Source of the DNA: Kaistia terrae
GTDB taxonomy: Bacteria; Pseudomonadota; Alphaproteobacteria; Rhizobiales; Kaistiaceae
Assembly (NCBI RefSeq): GCF_026344005.1
Contig: NZ_JAPKNH010000008.1
Span: forward strand, 1-64,000
Direction of reading: 5' to 3'
Length of the DNA stretch: 64,000 bases
Shown here: positions 25,345 through 34,358 of the stretch, in pieces
Position numbering within the stretch: position 1 is the stretch's first letter
How the letters are laid out: each line of letters starts with the position of its first letter
Program-made: the position numbers and the translations under genes
The notes under the pieces: model-generated
What the model saw: only the letters and a program-made list of their open reading frames with translations
Told to the model about the DNA's origin: nothing
Database searches by the model: none

Positions 25345-26568
25345 ATGTCCGCTCAAAACCCGACCTTGAAGGCCAAGGATCAGCCGGCGCTGTCGCGCTT
25401 CGCCTGGGAAGACCCCTTCCACTTCGAAGCACAGCTCGACGATGAAGAGCGGATGATCCGCGACACGGCCAAGGCCTTTGCCGCCGACCGGCTGATGCCC
25501 CGCGTCGAGAAGGCCTATCTGGACGAGCTGACCGATCCCGAGATCTTCCGCGAGATGGGCGAGATGGGCCTGCTCGGCGTCACCGTGCCGGCGGAATATG
25601 GCGGCGTCGGCGCTTCCTACGTCTCCTATGGCTTGGTGGCCCGCGAGGTCGAGCGCGTCGATTCGGGCTATCGCTCGATGATGAGCGTCCAGTCCTCGCT
25701 GGTTATGTATCCGATCTATGCCTATGGCAGCGAAGCGCAGCGGCAGAAGTTCCTGCCGAAGCTCGCGACCGGCGAATGGATCGGCTGCTTCGGCCTGACC
25801 GAGCCGGATGCCGGCTCCGATCCGGGCGGCATGATCACTAACGCCAGGAAGACCGAGGGCGGCTACGTCCTGAACGGCGCCAAGACCTGGATCTCGAATT
25901 CGCCGATCGCCGACGTGTTCATCGTCTGGGCAAAGTCGGAAGCCCATGACGGCGCCATCCGAGGCTTCGTACTGGAAAAGGGCATGAAGGGTCTTTCCGC
26001 GCCGAAGATCGGCGGCAAGCTATCGTTGCGCGCTTCGATCACCGGCGAGATCGTCATGGCCGATGTCGAGGTTTCGGAGGATGCGCTCCTGCCCAACGTG
26101 TCCGGCCTCAAGGGGCCGTTCGGCTGCCTGAACCGCGCCCGCTACGGCATTTCCTGGGGCGTGCTCGGCGCCGCCGAGGATTGCTGGTTCCGCGCCCGCC
26201 AGTATGGCCTCGACCGCAAGCAGTTCGGCAAGCCGCTGGCCGGCATGCAGCTTTTCCAGAAGAAGCTCGCCGACATGCAGACCGAGATCGCGCTCGGACT
26301 TCAGGCCTCGCTGCGCGTCGGTCGGCTGTTCGACGAGGGTTTGGCCGCGCCGGAGATGGTCTCGCTGGTCAAGCGCAACAATTGCGGCAAGGCGCTCGAC
26401 ATCGCCCGCCAGGCCCGTGACATGCATGGCGGCAACGGCATCCAGATCGAATACCACGTCATGCGCCACGCCCAGAACCTCGAGACGGTCAACACCTATG
26501 AGGGCACGCACGACGTCCACGCGCTGATCCTCGGCCGGGCGCAGACCGGTATCCAGGCGTTCTTCTGA
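25345..26568 (+). CDS. gcdH: Glutaryl-CoA dehydrogenase
   Basis: A 407-aa FAD acyl-CoA dehydrogenase that oxidises and decarboxylates glutaryl-CoA to crotonyl-CoA in the lysine, tryptophan and glutarate pathways. ATG 25345 follows AAGGTGAC. Signature stretches are [77 protein letters not shown] and the catalytic Glu in [20 protein letters not shown]. The last segment is diagnostic for this member of the family. It overlaps the CoA-transferase start (TGATG). Confidence 0.95.
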   Translation: MSAQNPTLKAKDQPALSRFAWEDPFHFEAQLDDEERMIRDTAKAFAADRLMPRVEKAYLDELTDPEIFREMGEMGLLGVTVPAEYGGVGASYVSYGLVAREVERVDSGYRSMMSVQSSLVMYPIYAYGSEAQRQKFLPKLATGEWIGCFGLTEPDAGSDPGGMITNARKTEGGYVLNGAKTWISNSPIADVFIVWAKSEAHDGAIRGFVLEKGMKGLSAPKIGGKLSLRASITGEIVMADVEVSEDALLPNVSGLKGPFGCLNRARYGISWGVLGAAEDCWFRARQYGLDRKQFGKPLAGMQLFQKKLADMQTEIALGLQASLRVGRLFDEGLAAPEMVSLVKRNNCGKALDIARQARDMHGGNGIQIEYHVMRHAQNLETVNTYEGTHDVHALILGRAQTGIQAFF

Positions 26569-27710
26569 TGCAGGCGCTCGAGGGACTGAAGGTCATCGAG
26601 CTGGCGCGCATCCTGGCTGGCCCCTGGGCCGGCCAGACGCTGGCCGATCTCGGCGCCGACGTCATCAAGGTCGAAAGCCCGGAAGGCGACGATACCCGAA
26701 CCTGGGGACCGCCCTTCATCGAGGATGGCGGCGAGAAATCCGCTGCCTATTTCCACGCCTGCAATCGCGGCAAGCGCTCGATCGTCGCCGATTTTCGCAC
26801 GCCCGAGGGCGTCGAACTGGTCCGCGCGCTGATCGCGGACGCCGACGTCGTCATCGAGAACTTTAAAGTTGGCGGACTGAAAAAGTACGGGCTCGACTAT
26901 GAGAGCCTGAAGGCGATCAATCCGCGGCTCGTCTATTGCTCGATCACCGGCTTCGGCCAGACGGGGCCGTATCGCGAGCGCGCCGGCTACGATTTTCTCA
27001 TCCAGGGCATGGCCGGGATCATGGACCTGACCGGCGACCCCGCCGGCGAGCCGCAGAAGATCGGCGTTGCCTTCTCCGACATCTTCACGGGCCTCTACAG
27101 CGTCATCGCGATCCAGGCGGCACTCGCCCAGCGCTCCCGCACCGGGCTCGGCCAGCATATCGACATGGCTCTGCTCGATACCTCGGTCGGCGTGCTGGCG
27201 AACCAGGCGATGAACTTCCTCGCCACCGGCAAGCCGCCGCGCCGCCTCGGCAACGCCCATCCGAACATCGCGCCCTACCAGACCTTTGCCGTCGCCGATG
27301 GCCATCTCATTCTGGCGGTCGGCAATGACGGCCAGTTTGCGCGCTTCGCGGCAGTGATCGGCAAGCCGGAACTTGCCACCGACGCCCGCTTCCTGACCAA
27401 TTCGCTCCGCGTCGCCAATCGCGTCGCCTTGACGGCGTTGATCGCAGGCGAACTGGCAAACTGGCAGCGGGATGCGCTGTTGGCGAAGCTCGACGTGGCG
27501 CATGTGCCGGCAGGGCCGATCAACACGCTGGAAGACGTCTTCGCCGATCCGCAGGTGCTGGCGCGCTCGATGCGTCTCGACCTGGATGGAATTCCCGGTG
27601 TCCGTTCGCCGATCACCATGTCCGGCTCCGAACTGGCGCTCGCCAAACGGTCTCCGCGCCTTGGCGAACATGGCGACGAGATCCGGGCCGAGCTGGCGGC
27701 CAAGGTGTGA
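26568..27710 (+). CDS. Class III CoA-transferase (CaiB/BaiF), probably succinyl-CoA:glutarate CoA-transferase
   Basis: A 380-aa family III CoA-transferase. LEGLKVIELARILAGPWAGQ and LADLGADVIKVESPEGDDTR open the protein. The nucleophilic Asp lies in GQHIDMALLDTSVG. NAHPNIAPYQTF and VPAGPINTLEDVFADPQ are family-typical. The start is fused to the gcdH stop, so glutarate activation (CoA from succinyl-CoA) followed by GcdH is the natural pathway. Specificity is inferred from the gene pair. Confidence 0.85.
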   Translation: MQALEGLKVIELARILAGPWAGQTLADLGADVIKVESPEGDDTRTWGPPFIEDGGEKSAAYFHACNRGKRSIVADFRTPEGVELVRALIADADVVIENFKVGGLKKYGLDYESLKAINPRLVYCSITGFGQTGPYRERAGYDFLIQGMAGIMDLTGDPAGEPQKIGVAFSDIFTGLYSVIAIQAALAQRSRTGLGQHIDMALLDTSVGVLANQAMNFLATGKPPRRLGNAHPNIAPYQTFAVADGHLILAVGNDGQFARFAAVIGKPELATDARFLTNSLRVANRVALTALIAGELANWQRDALLAKLDVAHVPAGPINTLEDVFADPQVLARSMRLDLDGIPGVRSPITMSGSELALAKRSPRLGEHGDEIRAELAAKV

Positions 27711-27734
27711 CCTTCGGCAGTGGGCAAAACGCTG

Positions 27735-27860
27735 CCCTCACCTCTCCCTGAGGGAGAGGTCGACGGCCGAAGGTCGGCGGGTGAGGGTTTACGACATCAC
27801 CGGATCGTTCCCTAAACCCTCACCCGGAGCTTCGCTCCGACCTCTCCCTCAGGGAGAGGT
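27735..27860. repeat. Intergenic inverted repeat, family A (two palindromic units)
   Basis: Perfect palindromic arms ACCTCTCCCTGAGGGAGAGGT type at 27740-27760 and 27840-27860 flank about 80 nt that contain smaller inverted pairs (GACGGCCGAAGGTCGGC; GGAGCTTCGCTCC). Other family members are at 36752-36865, 54103-54126 and 61987-62009. This is a REP-like dispersed repeat sitting between convergent genes. Confidence 0.8.
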
Positions 27861-27880
27861 AAAAGCGCCCAACATCCCGC

Positions 27881-27913
27881 AAACAAAAAGGGCCGCTGCT
27901 TGCGCAGCGGCCC
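27881..27913 (-). terminator. Rho-independent terminator of the DUF1185/enamidase operon
   Basis: On the minus strand GGGCCGCTGC (27913-27904) pairs with GCAGCGGCCC (27899-27890) and is followed by TTTTTGTTT. It lies 28 nt after the stop of the last gene at 27942. Confidence 0.85.
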
Positions 27914-27941
27914 TTGGCCATTGAGGCTATGCCAGACCCGC

Positions 27942-28508
27942 CTACTGGCCGATATCTTCCTTGCGCATGCCGCCGACGCGGGCCAACGGCCGGCCGGAAT
28001 CGGTGACGGCAATCGCCACCACCATCTCGTGCTTCTTGGGAGCATCCGGGATACGGATTTCCATGGCATCGAAATGGCTGCGGACGCGCGCATGATCCTT
28101 GTGGCCAAGCGGCACATCGATGATGGCCCCAATATTGGCGCGCTTCTTCGCCGATGGGATCAACGCGTCGCCCTTGCCGAGCACGGCCCGGAACGGCGCG
28201 CCGAGCTTCGGATGCATGATCGCGGCCGCGTGCTCGAACTCACCCTCGGCGCCGACGATGACCGCCTTGCCGAAGCTCTCGACCTGATCGCCGGGAATGC
28301 CGAGCAACGCCACCGCGCGACGCGGCAGGATGTCGCCGAGCTGCTCGCCCAGATCCATCAGTTCGCTCAGATCCTCGACATAACGGCCGGAGCCGGCGTT
28401 CGAGACGACCGCGACGGCCGACACCTTGCGGAAGGGATGCGGCAGGACGACGTCGCCCTCGATCAGCGTCTCTTCCAGCGTCGTGACGATCTTGCGGATG
28501 ACGCTCAT
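27942..28508 (-). CDS. DUF1185 (amino acid synthesis family) protein, copy 2
   Basis: A 188-aa protein of family PF06684, called 'amino acid synthesis' but without an established reaction. Conserved features are AVAVVSNAGSGRYVEDLSEL, ESFGKAVIVGAEGEFEHAAA, LIPSAKKRANIGAIIDVPLG and ARVRSHFDAMEIRIPDAP. It is a paralogue of the upstream gene (same motif order), and the two overlap by 4 nt. Together with the enamidase-like gene they make a three-gene operon. It possibly forms a hetero-oligomer or acts on the next intermediate. Confidence 0.85.
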   Translation of the reverse strand: MSVIRKIVTTLEETLIEGDVVLPHPFRKVSAVAVVSNAGSGRYVEDLSELMDLGEQLGDILPRRAVALLGIPGDQVESFGKAVIVGAEGEFEHAAAIMHPKLGAPFRAVLGKGDALIPSAKKRANIGAIIDVPLGHKDHARVRSHFDAMEIRIPDAPKKHEMVVAIAVTDSGRPLARVGGMRKEDIGQ

Positions 28509-29089
28509 CGCAGGCCGTCCTCGCCCTTGATCTCGGAGACGGCAAGGCCGCCGACGCGGGCATGAACGCGCGAGCCCGTCGTCATCGAAAGGATCAGCAC
28601 GATCTCGTCGGCGCGGGGCGCGTCGGGAACGTTGACTTCGATGGCGTCAAAATGGCTGCGCACATAGGAAGCGTGGATATGCGTGATCGGGATGTCGATG
28701 TTGGCGCCGACGCCGCCGACCTTCTTGGCCGAGGGAACGATCGCCTTGACGTCGCCGAGCAGAGCCCGCATGGCGTGGCCGCCGGGCATGTGCCAGAGCG
28801 CACCATGTTCCAGTTCGCCCGCCTCGCCGACGATCGCGCCCTTGCCGTAGCCCTCGATGACGGACTTGTCGCCGCCGAGCGCATTGAGCAGGCGGGTCGA
28901 CATTTCCAGACCGAGCGGCTTCAGGTCTTCCATCATGCCAGTGATGTCTTCGACATAGCGACCGGCATAGGGGTTCTTGACGACGGCCATGATCGTGCCG
29001 CGGCGCGGCGGATTGGCGGAAACGGGTCCGCCCTCATGGAAAATCTCTTCGATGCGGATGAGGAACTTCCGGACGACGACGTCGGTCAT
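28505..29089 (-). CDS. DUF1185 (amino acid synthesis family) protein, copy 1
   Basis: The start is ATG 29089 after AAGGAGTTTGAA, giving 194 aa. Conserved blocks: IMAVVKNPYAGRYVEDITGM, VIEGYGKGAIVGEAGELEHG, GGHAMRALLGDVKAIVPSAK, GGVGANIDIPITHIHASYVR and SHFDAIEVNVPDAPRADEIV. These align block by block with copy 2, so a tandem duplication is likely. Members of this family often sit in pairs beside amidohydrolases. A role in ring-amide or lactam chemistry is inferred from that context only. Confidence 0.87.
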   Translation of the reverse strand: MTDVVVRKFLIRIEEIFHEGGPVSANPPRRGTIMAVVKNPYAGRYVEDITGMMEDLKPLGLEMSTRLLNALGGDKSVIEGYGKGAIVGEAGELEHGALWHMPGGHAMRALLGDVKAIVPSAKKVGGVGANIDIPITHIHASYVRSHFDAIEVNVPDAPRADEIVLILSMTTGSRVHARVGGLAVSEIKGEDGLR

Positions 29090-29112
29090 TTCAAACTCCT
29101 TGAAGGGGCGGA

Positions 29113-30306
29113 TCAGTTGCAGATGAAGGGCAGGCGCTCGGCCGGCGGTGTATTGCGGCTGCGACCGGAGCGGACGATGCCGTCGATGACGACCATACCG
29201 ACGCCGGGCAGATCGCCAAGCTGGATGCTGTCGAGCATGTCGCGGCCGGCCGAGTGCATCGCCTTGGCGAGGAACACGAAATCGGCGGGACGGCCGACTT
29301 CGATCAACCCGCTGTCGAGCGAACGCATGCGCGACGTGTTGCCGGTGGCAAAACAAAGCGCGATTTCGGCCGGCACATCGCCGAGCGACGACAGCAGCGA
29401 CACCATGCGGAGAATGCCGAGCGGCTGGACACCGGATCCGGCTGGGCCGTCGGTGCCGAGAATGACGCGCTCCATCTCGCCCATTTCGCGGGCGATGCGC
29501 AGCGCATAGAGAGCGGCGCGCTCATTGCCGTTATGGACGATCTCGAGGCCGGCCTTGCAGCCTTCGCAGATGCAGCGGATCTCAAGGTCCGGCAGCGCTG
29601 TGTGGCCGCCATTGATGTGGCCGACGACATCGGTGCCGGCCGCCAGCACGACGTCGGCGCCAATAAGGCCCGAACCGGGAACCGAGGGGCCGCCCGTATG
29701 GATCGTCGACTGGATGCCGTATTTACGCGCCCAACCCACCATCTTGCCGGCGGTCTCGCCATCCTTGACGCTGCCGAGGCCAATTTCGCCGAGCAGGCGC
29801 ACGCCGGCATCCGCGAGGTCCTTGAAGTCCTGCTCGACCATGCCCTGCTCGATGATCGGGGCACCGGCGTGGATCTTGACGCCGCCGGGACGGAAGTTGG
29901 TGAAGGTGCGCTGCGCGGCAATCGCCAGCGCCTTCAGGCCGACGATGTCGGTCGGGCGCCCGGGCGTATGCACTTCGCCAGCGGAGATCATGGTGGTAAC
30001 GCCGCCATGCATGGTGCTGTCGATCCAGCCCATCTGATTTTGACGCGGCGTCCAGTCACCAGCGACGGGATGGACATGGCTGTCGATCAGCCCCGGCGCG
30101 AGGGCGGCCTGGTTGGCGTCGATCACCTGATCGGCGTGATCGGTATCAACATCCTTGAAGCGTCCGATGGCTGCGATCCTGCCGTCCACGACAACGACCG
30201 TATCCGCCTCGATGATCGGATTCTCCATGGCGCCGCTGAGCACCATTCCGATGTTGCGGATGACCAGCTTGCCCTTCGGCTGCGCCGAGACGGGATCGTG
30301 TGACAT
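29113..30306 (-). CDS. Enamidase-like metal-dependent amidohydrolase
   Basis: A 397-aa urease-superfamily hydrolase from ATG 30306 (GGAGAAATGCG upstream). Several stretches match what I recall of Eubacterium barkeri enamidase, which opens 6-oxo-1,4,5,6-tetrahydronicotinate: VIRNIGMVLSGAMENPIIEA, MHGGVTTMISAGEVHTPGRP, HTGGPSVPGSG, VVGHINGGHTALPDLE and SGRSRNTPPAERLPF. Metal ligands are visible in LIDSHVHPVAG, the later His residues and the Asp in ILGTDGPAGSG. It is cytoplasmic. The substrate is probably a cyclic enamide or lactam; nicotinate-type chemistry is an inference. Confidence 0.8.
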   Translation of the reverse strand: MSHDPVSAQPKGKLVIRNIGMVLSGAMENPIIEADTVVVVDGRIAAIGRFKDVDTDHADQVIDANQAALAPGLIDSHVHPVAGDWTPRQNQMGWIDSTMHGGVTTMISAGEVHTPGRPTDIVGLKALAIAAQRTFTNFRPGGVKIHAGAPIIEQGMVEQDFKDLADAGVRLLGEIGLGSVKDGETAGKMVGWARKYGIQSTIHTGGPSVPGSGLIGADVVLAAGTDVVGHINGGHTALPDLEIRCICEGCKAGLEIVHNGNERAALYALRIAREMGEMERVILGTDGPAGSGVQPLGILRMVSLLSSLGDVPAEIALCFATGNTSRMRSLDSGLIEVGRPADFVFLAKAMHSAGRDMLDSIQLGDLPGVGMVVIDGIVRSGRSRNTPPAERLPFICN

Positions 30307-30504
30307 CGCATTTCTCCATAGCGTCCGATGGGCAAGGTTACCTTCATCCACTACACGCGAATTCATATGAGTTCAAACAATAATGACTCACCATTCGTCA
30401 TTAACAACAACGCCTTTGTCATTCGTCTTTGGAGGTAGACAAACGGAATTGGCAAGGCAGAATTGACCATTTGAAGGTTCGGGATCCAAACTTTCGCCTG
30501 TTTT

Positions 30505-31425
30505 TCAGCCTGAGCCGAGCGATCCAAGCGGCCGGAGACACTGAAGCAGCCTTTCCGCCGCTGGCGACAGCCCCATCCGCGCCCGCGTCACGATGCACAG
30601 CGTCCGCTCCAGCGCGAGATCCGCGAGGGCAACCTGGCAGATTTCGGGGCTCTGGATCACCGACGCCGCCAGCTTCGGAATCAGGGCGACGCCCATACCC
30701 TGCGAGATCATGGTGAGTTGGGCAATCGTCCCGTGCGCGCGCAGCCGCCCCTTGAGAAAGGCCGGCGGAATCCCGGGGGCGGCGGCGATCAGCTTGCCGG
30801 TGCCGGTATTCTCGTTGAGCGCGATCACCTCGTCCGCATCGATCTCGTCGAGACCAATTCGCGCCCGCCCCGCCAGCCGGTGCCCGCGATGGCAAACGAA
30901 CACAAAGGGATCGATGTGAAACGGCTCGTAGTCGAGCTGGTCGGTCTGGTGCCAGCGCTCGGCGATGCCGAAATCCGCCACCCGATCCAGCACCAGCGAG
31001 CCGATCCGCTCGGCGACGTCATCATAGACAGTGATCTCGACCGCGGGGTGGGCGGCGCGAAACGTCGCCAGCGCCGGTGCGAGATGAAAGAGCACGACGG
31101 AGGGCGCGGCAGCCACCTTGACCGCGCCGCGCTCGATGCCGCCGACGCGGCGGAGATCGTGCAGCGCCATCTCGAAGTCGGAAAGCACGCGCTGGGCGGT
31201 AACGAGGAACTCGGCCCCCGCCTCGGTCGGCGTCACCGGCCTTGCCTCTCGGTTGAACAGGAGGAGGCCGCAATCCGCCTCCAACTGCTTGATCGTCTCC
31301 GTCAGCGCCGATGGCACAACCCCAAGGGCATCCGCCGCGCGCGCAAAGGACTGCTCGCCGGCAAGCGTCACGGCGGCGCGAAAATGGCGAATTCCTATGT
31401 TCGTATTTTTCGAATGTTTCTTCAT
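30505..31425 (-). CDS. LysR-family regulator upstream of the enamidase operon
   Basis: A 306-aa LTTR. The helix-turn-helix lies near residues 10-55 (FRAAVTLAGEQSFARAADAL, VVPSALTETIKQLEADCGLL). The effector domain contains VKVAAAPSVVLFHLAPALAT and GMGVALIPKLAASVI. It is oriented the same way as the enamidase gene, 198 nt upstream of it. That gap has repeated CATTCGTC elements (around 30400-30427) that could be its binding sites. It probably controls the enamidase-DUF1185 operon. Confidence 0.8.
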   Translation of the reverse strand: MKKHSKNTNIGIRHFRAAVTLAGEQSFARAADALGVVPSALTETIKQLEADCGLLLFNREARPVTPTEAGAEFLVTAQRVLSDFEMALHDLRRVGGIERGAVKVAAAPSVVLFHLAPALATFRAAHPAVEITVYDDVAERIGSLVLDRVADFGIAERWHQTDQLDYEPFHIDPFVFVCHRGHRLAGRARIGLDEIDADEVIALNENTGTGKLIAAAPGIPPAFLKGRLRAHGTIAQLTMISQGMGVALIPKLAASVIQSPEICQVALADLALERTLCIVTRARMGLSPAAERLLQCLRPLGSLGSG

Positions 31426-31489
31426 TTCATTCTAATGTTACGAAGTCCCGGGTCATGGTTCAAGGAGAGCCCCGAGAGGTTCTTTCCCA

Positions 31490-33235
31490 ATGCTCCATGC
31501 CAGCGCCGCCCTGACACCCCGCCTTCCATCGCCGACCGCCTTCGCCAGCGCCCTGCGCAAGGCCGGGTTCGCCGGCGACATCGCCATGGATCACGCTGCC
31601 CGGGCCGCGATGGCGACCGACAACAGCGTCTATCAGGTAGAACCCGACATCATCGTCGCGCCGAGAGACGCCGCTGACGTCGCGACCCTGATGGCCGTCG
31701 CCGACCGGGCGGAATTCCAGAGCCTGCCGATCACGGCGCGGGGCGGCGGCACCGGCACCAATGGCCAGAGCCTCAATCGCGGCGTCATCGTCAATTTCCA
31801 GCGTTTCATGACGCGCATCCTCGCGCTGAACGAGGCGGAGGGCTGGGTTGAAGTCGAGCCGGGCATCGTGCTCGACGAACTGAATGCGGCCATCGCCCAT
31901 ACCGGCCTGTTCTTCGCGCCCAACACCTCGACCTCGAACCGCTGCACCATCGGCGGCATGCTGAGCACCGATGCTTCCGGCAAGGGATCGCGGATCTACG
32001 GCAAGACCAGCGACAACGTGCTCGGCCTCGATCTGGTCACGAGTGGCGGCCGGACGATCCGCAGCCTCGAGCCGTCGCCGGCCTGGGCAGCACCCATGCT
32101 GGACGAGATTGCCGCTGCCTGCGACGCCGGGCGGCAGGCACTGGTGGAAAACACGCCGCGCATCTCGCGCCGCTTTACCGGCTACGATCTCGAACGTGCC
32201 CGCCCGGCGACGGACCAGCTCGAATGGTGGCGGCTGCTGCTCGGCGCGGAAGGCACGCTCGGCCTCGTGACGAAAATCCGGCTGAAGCTGGTGCCGCTGC
32301 CGAAGCACAAGCGCCTCGTCGTCGTCGCCTTCGACAATTTCGCCGACGCCCTTGCCGCGGGCGCGCCACTGCTCGACCACGAACCGCTGGCGATCGAAAT
32401 CATGGACGACTGGGTCCAGCGGCTTGCCCGCGAGGCCGGCCTGATGGACAGCCTGCCCGTCGGGATCCGGGGCGAGGCCGAGGCGAGGATCTCGTATCTG
32501 TTCGTCGAGTTCGTCGGCGAGGATGCCGACGCGCTGGCGCGCTCCGTCGCCCGGTTGACCGAGGACGCGCAGCGACTTCGCGGCGTCATCGGCACCTATT
32601 GCGCCCGCGACGCCGCCGACAGCGCCCGCCTCTGGTCGACACGCGCCGCCGCCGTCGGATTGCTCGGCAAGCGCGAGGGCGCGAGGCGGCCCGTCGCCTT
32701 CGTCGAGGATTGCGTCGTGCCGGTCGAAAACCTCGTCGCCTTCGTCGACGGATTCGACGCGATCCTCAGGGGGCACGGCCTGCGCTATGGCATCTACGGC
32801 CATATCGACGTCGGCTGCCTGCATGTCCGCCCGGCGCTCGATCTCGACGACAAGGCCGATCAGGCGACCTTCAAGGCAATCTCCGATGCCGTCTATTCGC
32901 TCTGCACGAAGCATGGCGGCATCTTCTGGGGCGAACATGGCAAGGGCATTCGCGGCGCCTATCTGCCGGACTATGTCGGCCCGGTCGCCTATGCCGCCTT
33001 CCAGCAGATCAAGCGCGCCTTCGATCCGCAGGAGCGCTTCAATCCCGGCAAGCTCGTCACGCTCGATCGCCATCGGATCGGCATAGTCGACCTGCCGTTT
33101 CGGCAGGGCAATGCGCCGGGCGACCTGGCTTTCGAGAAGGCCTTTCATTGCAACGGCAATGCCTCCTGCTTGAACTACAGCAAGACCGTGCCGATCTGCC
33201 CCTCCTTCAAGGCGACGCGTGACCTGCGCCAGTAG
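31490..33235 (+). CDS. FAD-binding half of a D-2-hydroxyacid/D-2-hydroxyglutarate dehydrogenase (YdiJ-like), ended by an in-frame TAG
   Basis: 581 aa carrying the PCMH-type FAD domain (RGGGTGTNGQSLNRGVIVNF, IGGMLSTDASGKGSRIYGKT, LLGAEGTLGLVTKIRLKL), the FAD-oxidase C-terminal domain (YGIYGHIDVGCLHVRP, GIFWGEHGKGIRGAYL) and the first Fe-S cysteines (FHCNGNASCLNYSKTVPICP). The frame stops at TAG 33233-33235, then continues in the same frame with PKGRADAVRQW, exactly as in the fused family. TAG differs by one base from TCG (Ser), giving the expected QSPKGRA. A nonsense mutation or sequence error therefore seems likely. Confidence 0.85.
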   Translation: MLHASAALTPRLPSPTAFASALRKAGFAGDIAMDHAARAAMATDNSVYQVEPDIIVAPRDAADVATLMAVADRAEFQSLPITARGGGTGTNGQSLNRGVIVNFQRFMTRILALNEAEGWVEVEPGIVLDELNAAIAHTGLFFAPNTSTSNRCTIGGMLSTDASGKGSRIYGKTSDNVLGLDLVTSGGRTIRSLEPSPAWAAPMLDEIAAACDAGRQALVENTPRISRRFTGYDLERARPATDQLEWWRLLLGAEGTLGLVTKIRLKLVPLPKHKRLVVVAFDNFADALAAGAPLLDHEPLAIEIMDDWVQRLAREAGLMDSLPVGIRGEAEARISYLFVEFVGEDADALARSVARLTEDAQRLRGVIGTYCARDAADSARLWSTRAAAVGLLGKREGARRPVAFVEDCVVPVENLVAFVDGFDAILRGHGLRYGIYGHIDVGCLHVRPALDLDDKADQATFKAISDAVYSLCTKHGGIFWGEHGKGIRGAYLPDYVGPVAYAAFQQIKRAFDPQERFNPGKLVTLDRHRIGIVDLPFRQGNAPGDLAFEKAFHCNGNASCLNYSKTVPICPSFKATRDLRQ

Positions 33236-33256
33236 CCGAAGGGACGCGCCGACGCC

Positions 33257-34357
33257 GTGCGGCAATGGCGACAGGCACAGGCAGCGCAGGACCCAGAACT
33301 CGCCGCGATCGGCCGTGACACCTATTCAGCGCTCGACAGCTGTCTCGGCTGCAACGCCTGCGGCAGCGCCTGTCCCGCGCATGTCAGCGTTCCGGCCCTG
33401 AAGTCGCAGTTTCTCGACGCCTATCATGCCGGCCATCGCCGGCCACTGCGCGACCATGCGGCGGTCGCGGTCGAAGCGATGGCGCCGATGCTGGCCAGCA
33501 TCCGGCCACTGGCACGCCGGCTTATGCCGTTGGCAAGCGGCGTGGCGGCGCGCGCCCTCGGCTTCATCGATCTGCCTGAAATCTCGGGACGCGGCCTGCG
33601 CCAGCTTGGCCATCCCGTTGTCCGCCACAGCAGGATCGGGACGATCGCCACGGCCGAAAATACCGTGCTGGTTCTGGAGGATGCCTTTACCGCGACCTTC
33701 GATACCGGAGCGGTTCAGGCGGTCTGCGACGGGCTGGCGGCGCTCGGCTACCATCCACTGATCGTGACGCTCCCCCCCGGCTCCAAGGCGGCGCATGCCA
33801 AAGGCATGCGCCGGCGCTTCGCCCGGCTGGCCGGACGGCAGATCGCGGCGCTCAACGAGTTAGAGAAGATCGGCCGCCCGATGATCGGAGTCGATCCCGC
33901 CTTCGTGCTGATGACCCGCAGCGAGTTCCGCGAGGTTACGCCCTCCGTGCCGAAGGTGATGCTGGTGCAGGAATTCCTGCGCCAGCGGCTTGAGGCCGGC
34001 GATCCGTGGCCACAGGCCGCGCCTGGCACGAGTGCGCCAAGACTGATGGTCCATTGCACCGAAGCTTCGGCGGCGCCGCAGGCGCTCAGGCAATGGCAGG
34101 AGGTGTTCGCCGCGCTTGGGCTGGCGGTGCGGCCGACCCAGACCGGCTGTTGCGGCATGGCGGGCCTGTTCGGGCATGAGCAACGCCAACAGACGGTGAG
34201 CCGAACCCTGTTCGACGCTTCCTGGGCCCCGGCCCTTAAGGGCGAAGCCGCGGTGCTTGCCACCGGCTTTTCCTGCCGCTGCCAGGTCGAGCGCCTGTCG
34301 GAGACCACGGCCACGCACCCAATGGCCGCCATCGCCGCCGGCCTGAAAGCCGCCTAG
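33257..34357 (+). CDS. Fe-S (CCG-domain) half of the split D-2-hydroxyacid dehydrogenase
   Basis: A 366-aa frame from GTG 33257, in the same frame as the preceding gene and separated only by the TAG codon and seven sense codons. It has a [4Fe-4S] motif SCLGCNACGSACPAHVSVP and a CCG-type domain (VRPTQTGCCGMAGLFGHE). The family is normally one polypeptide of about 950-1020 aa; the two halves here add to 955 codons. GTG could allow separate translation, but no convincing ribosome site precedes it. Electrons would pass from FAD through these clusters to the respiratory chain. Confidence 0.8.
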   Translation: MRQWRQAQAAQDPELAAIGRDTYSALDSCLGCNACGSACPAHVSVPALKSQFLDAYHAGHRRPLRDHAAVAVEAMAPMLASIRPLARRLMPLASGVAARALGFIDLPEISGRGLRQLGHPVVRHSRIGTIATAENTVLVLEDAFTATFDTGAVQAVCDGLAALGYHPLIVTLPPGSKAAHAKGMRRRFARLAGRQIAALNELEKIGRPMIGVDPAFVLMTRSEFREVTPSVPKVMLVQEFLRQRLEAGDPWPQAAPGTSAPRLMVHCTEASAAPQALRQWQEVFAALGLAVRPTQTGCCGMAGLFGHEQRQQTVSRTLFDASWAPALKGEAAVLATGFSCRCQVERLSETTATHPMAAIAAGLKAA

Positions 34358-34358
34358 G

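Noticed and set aside
31460-33265. Minus-strand open frame (601 codons) opposite the FAD-binding dehydrogenase half
   Set aside because: The plus strand carries clear FAD-domain and Fe-S motifs; the opposite frame is low-complexity antisense.
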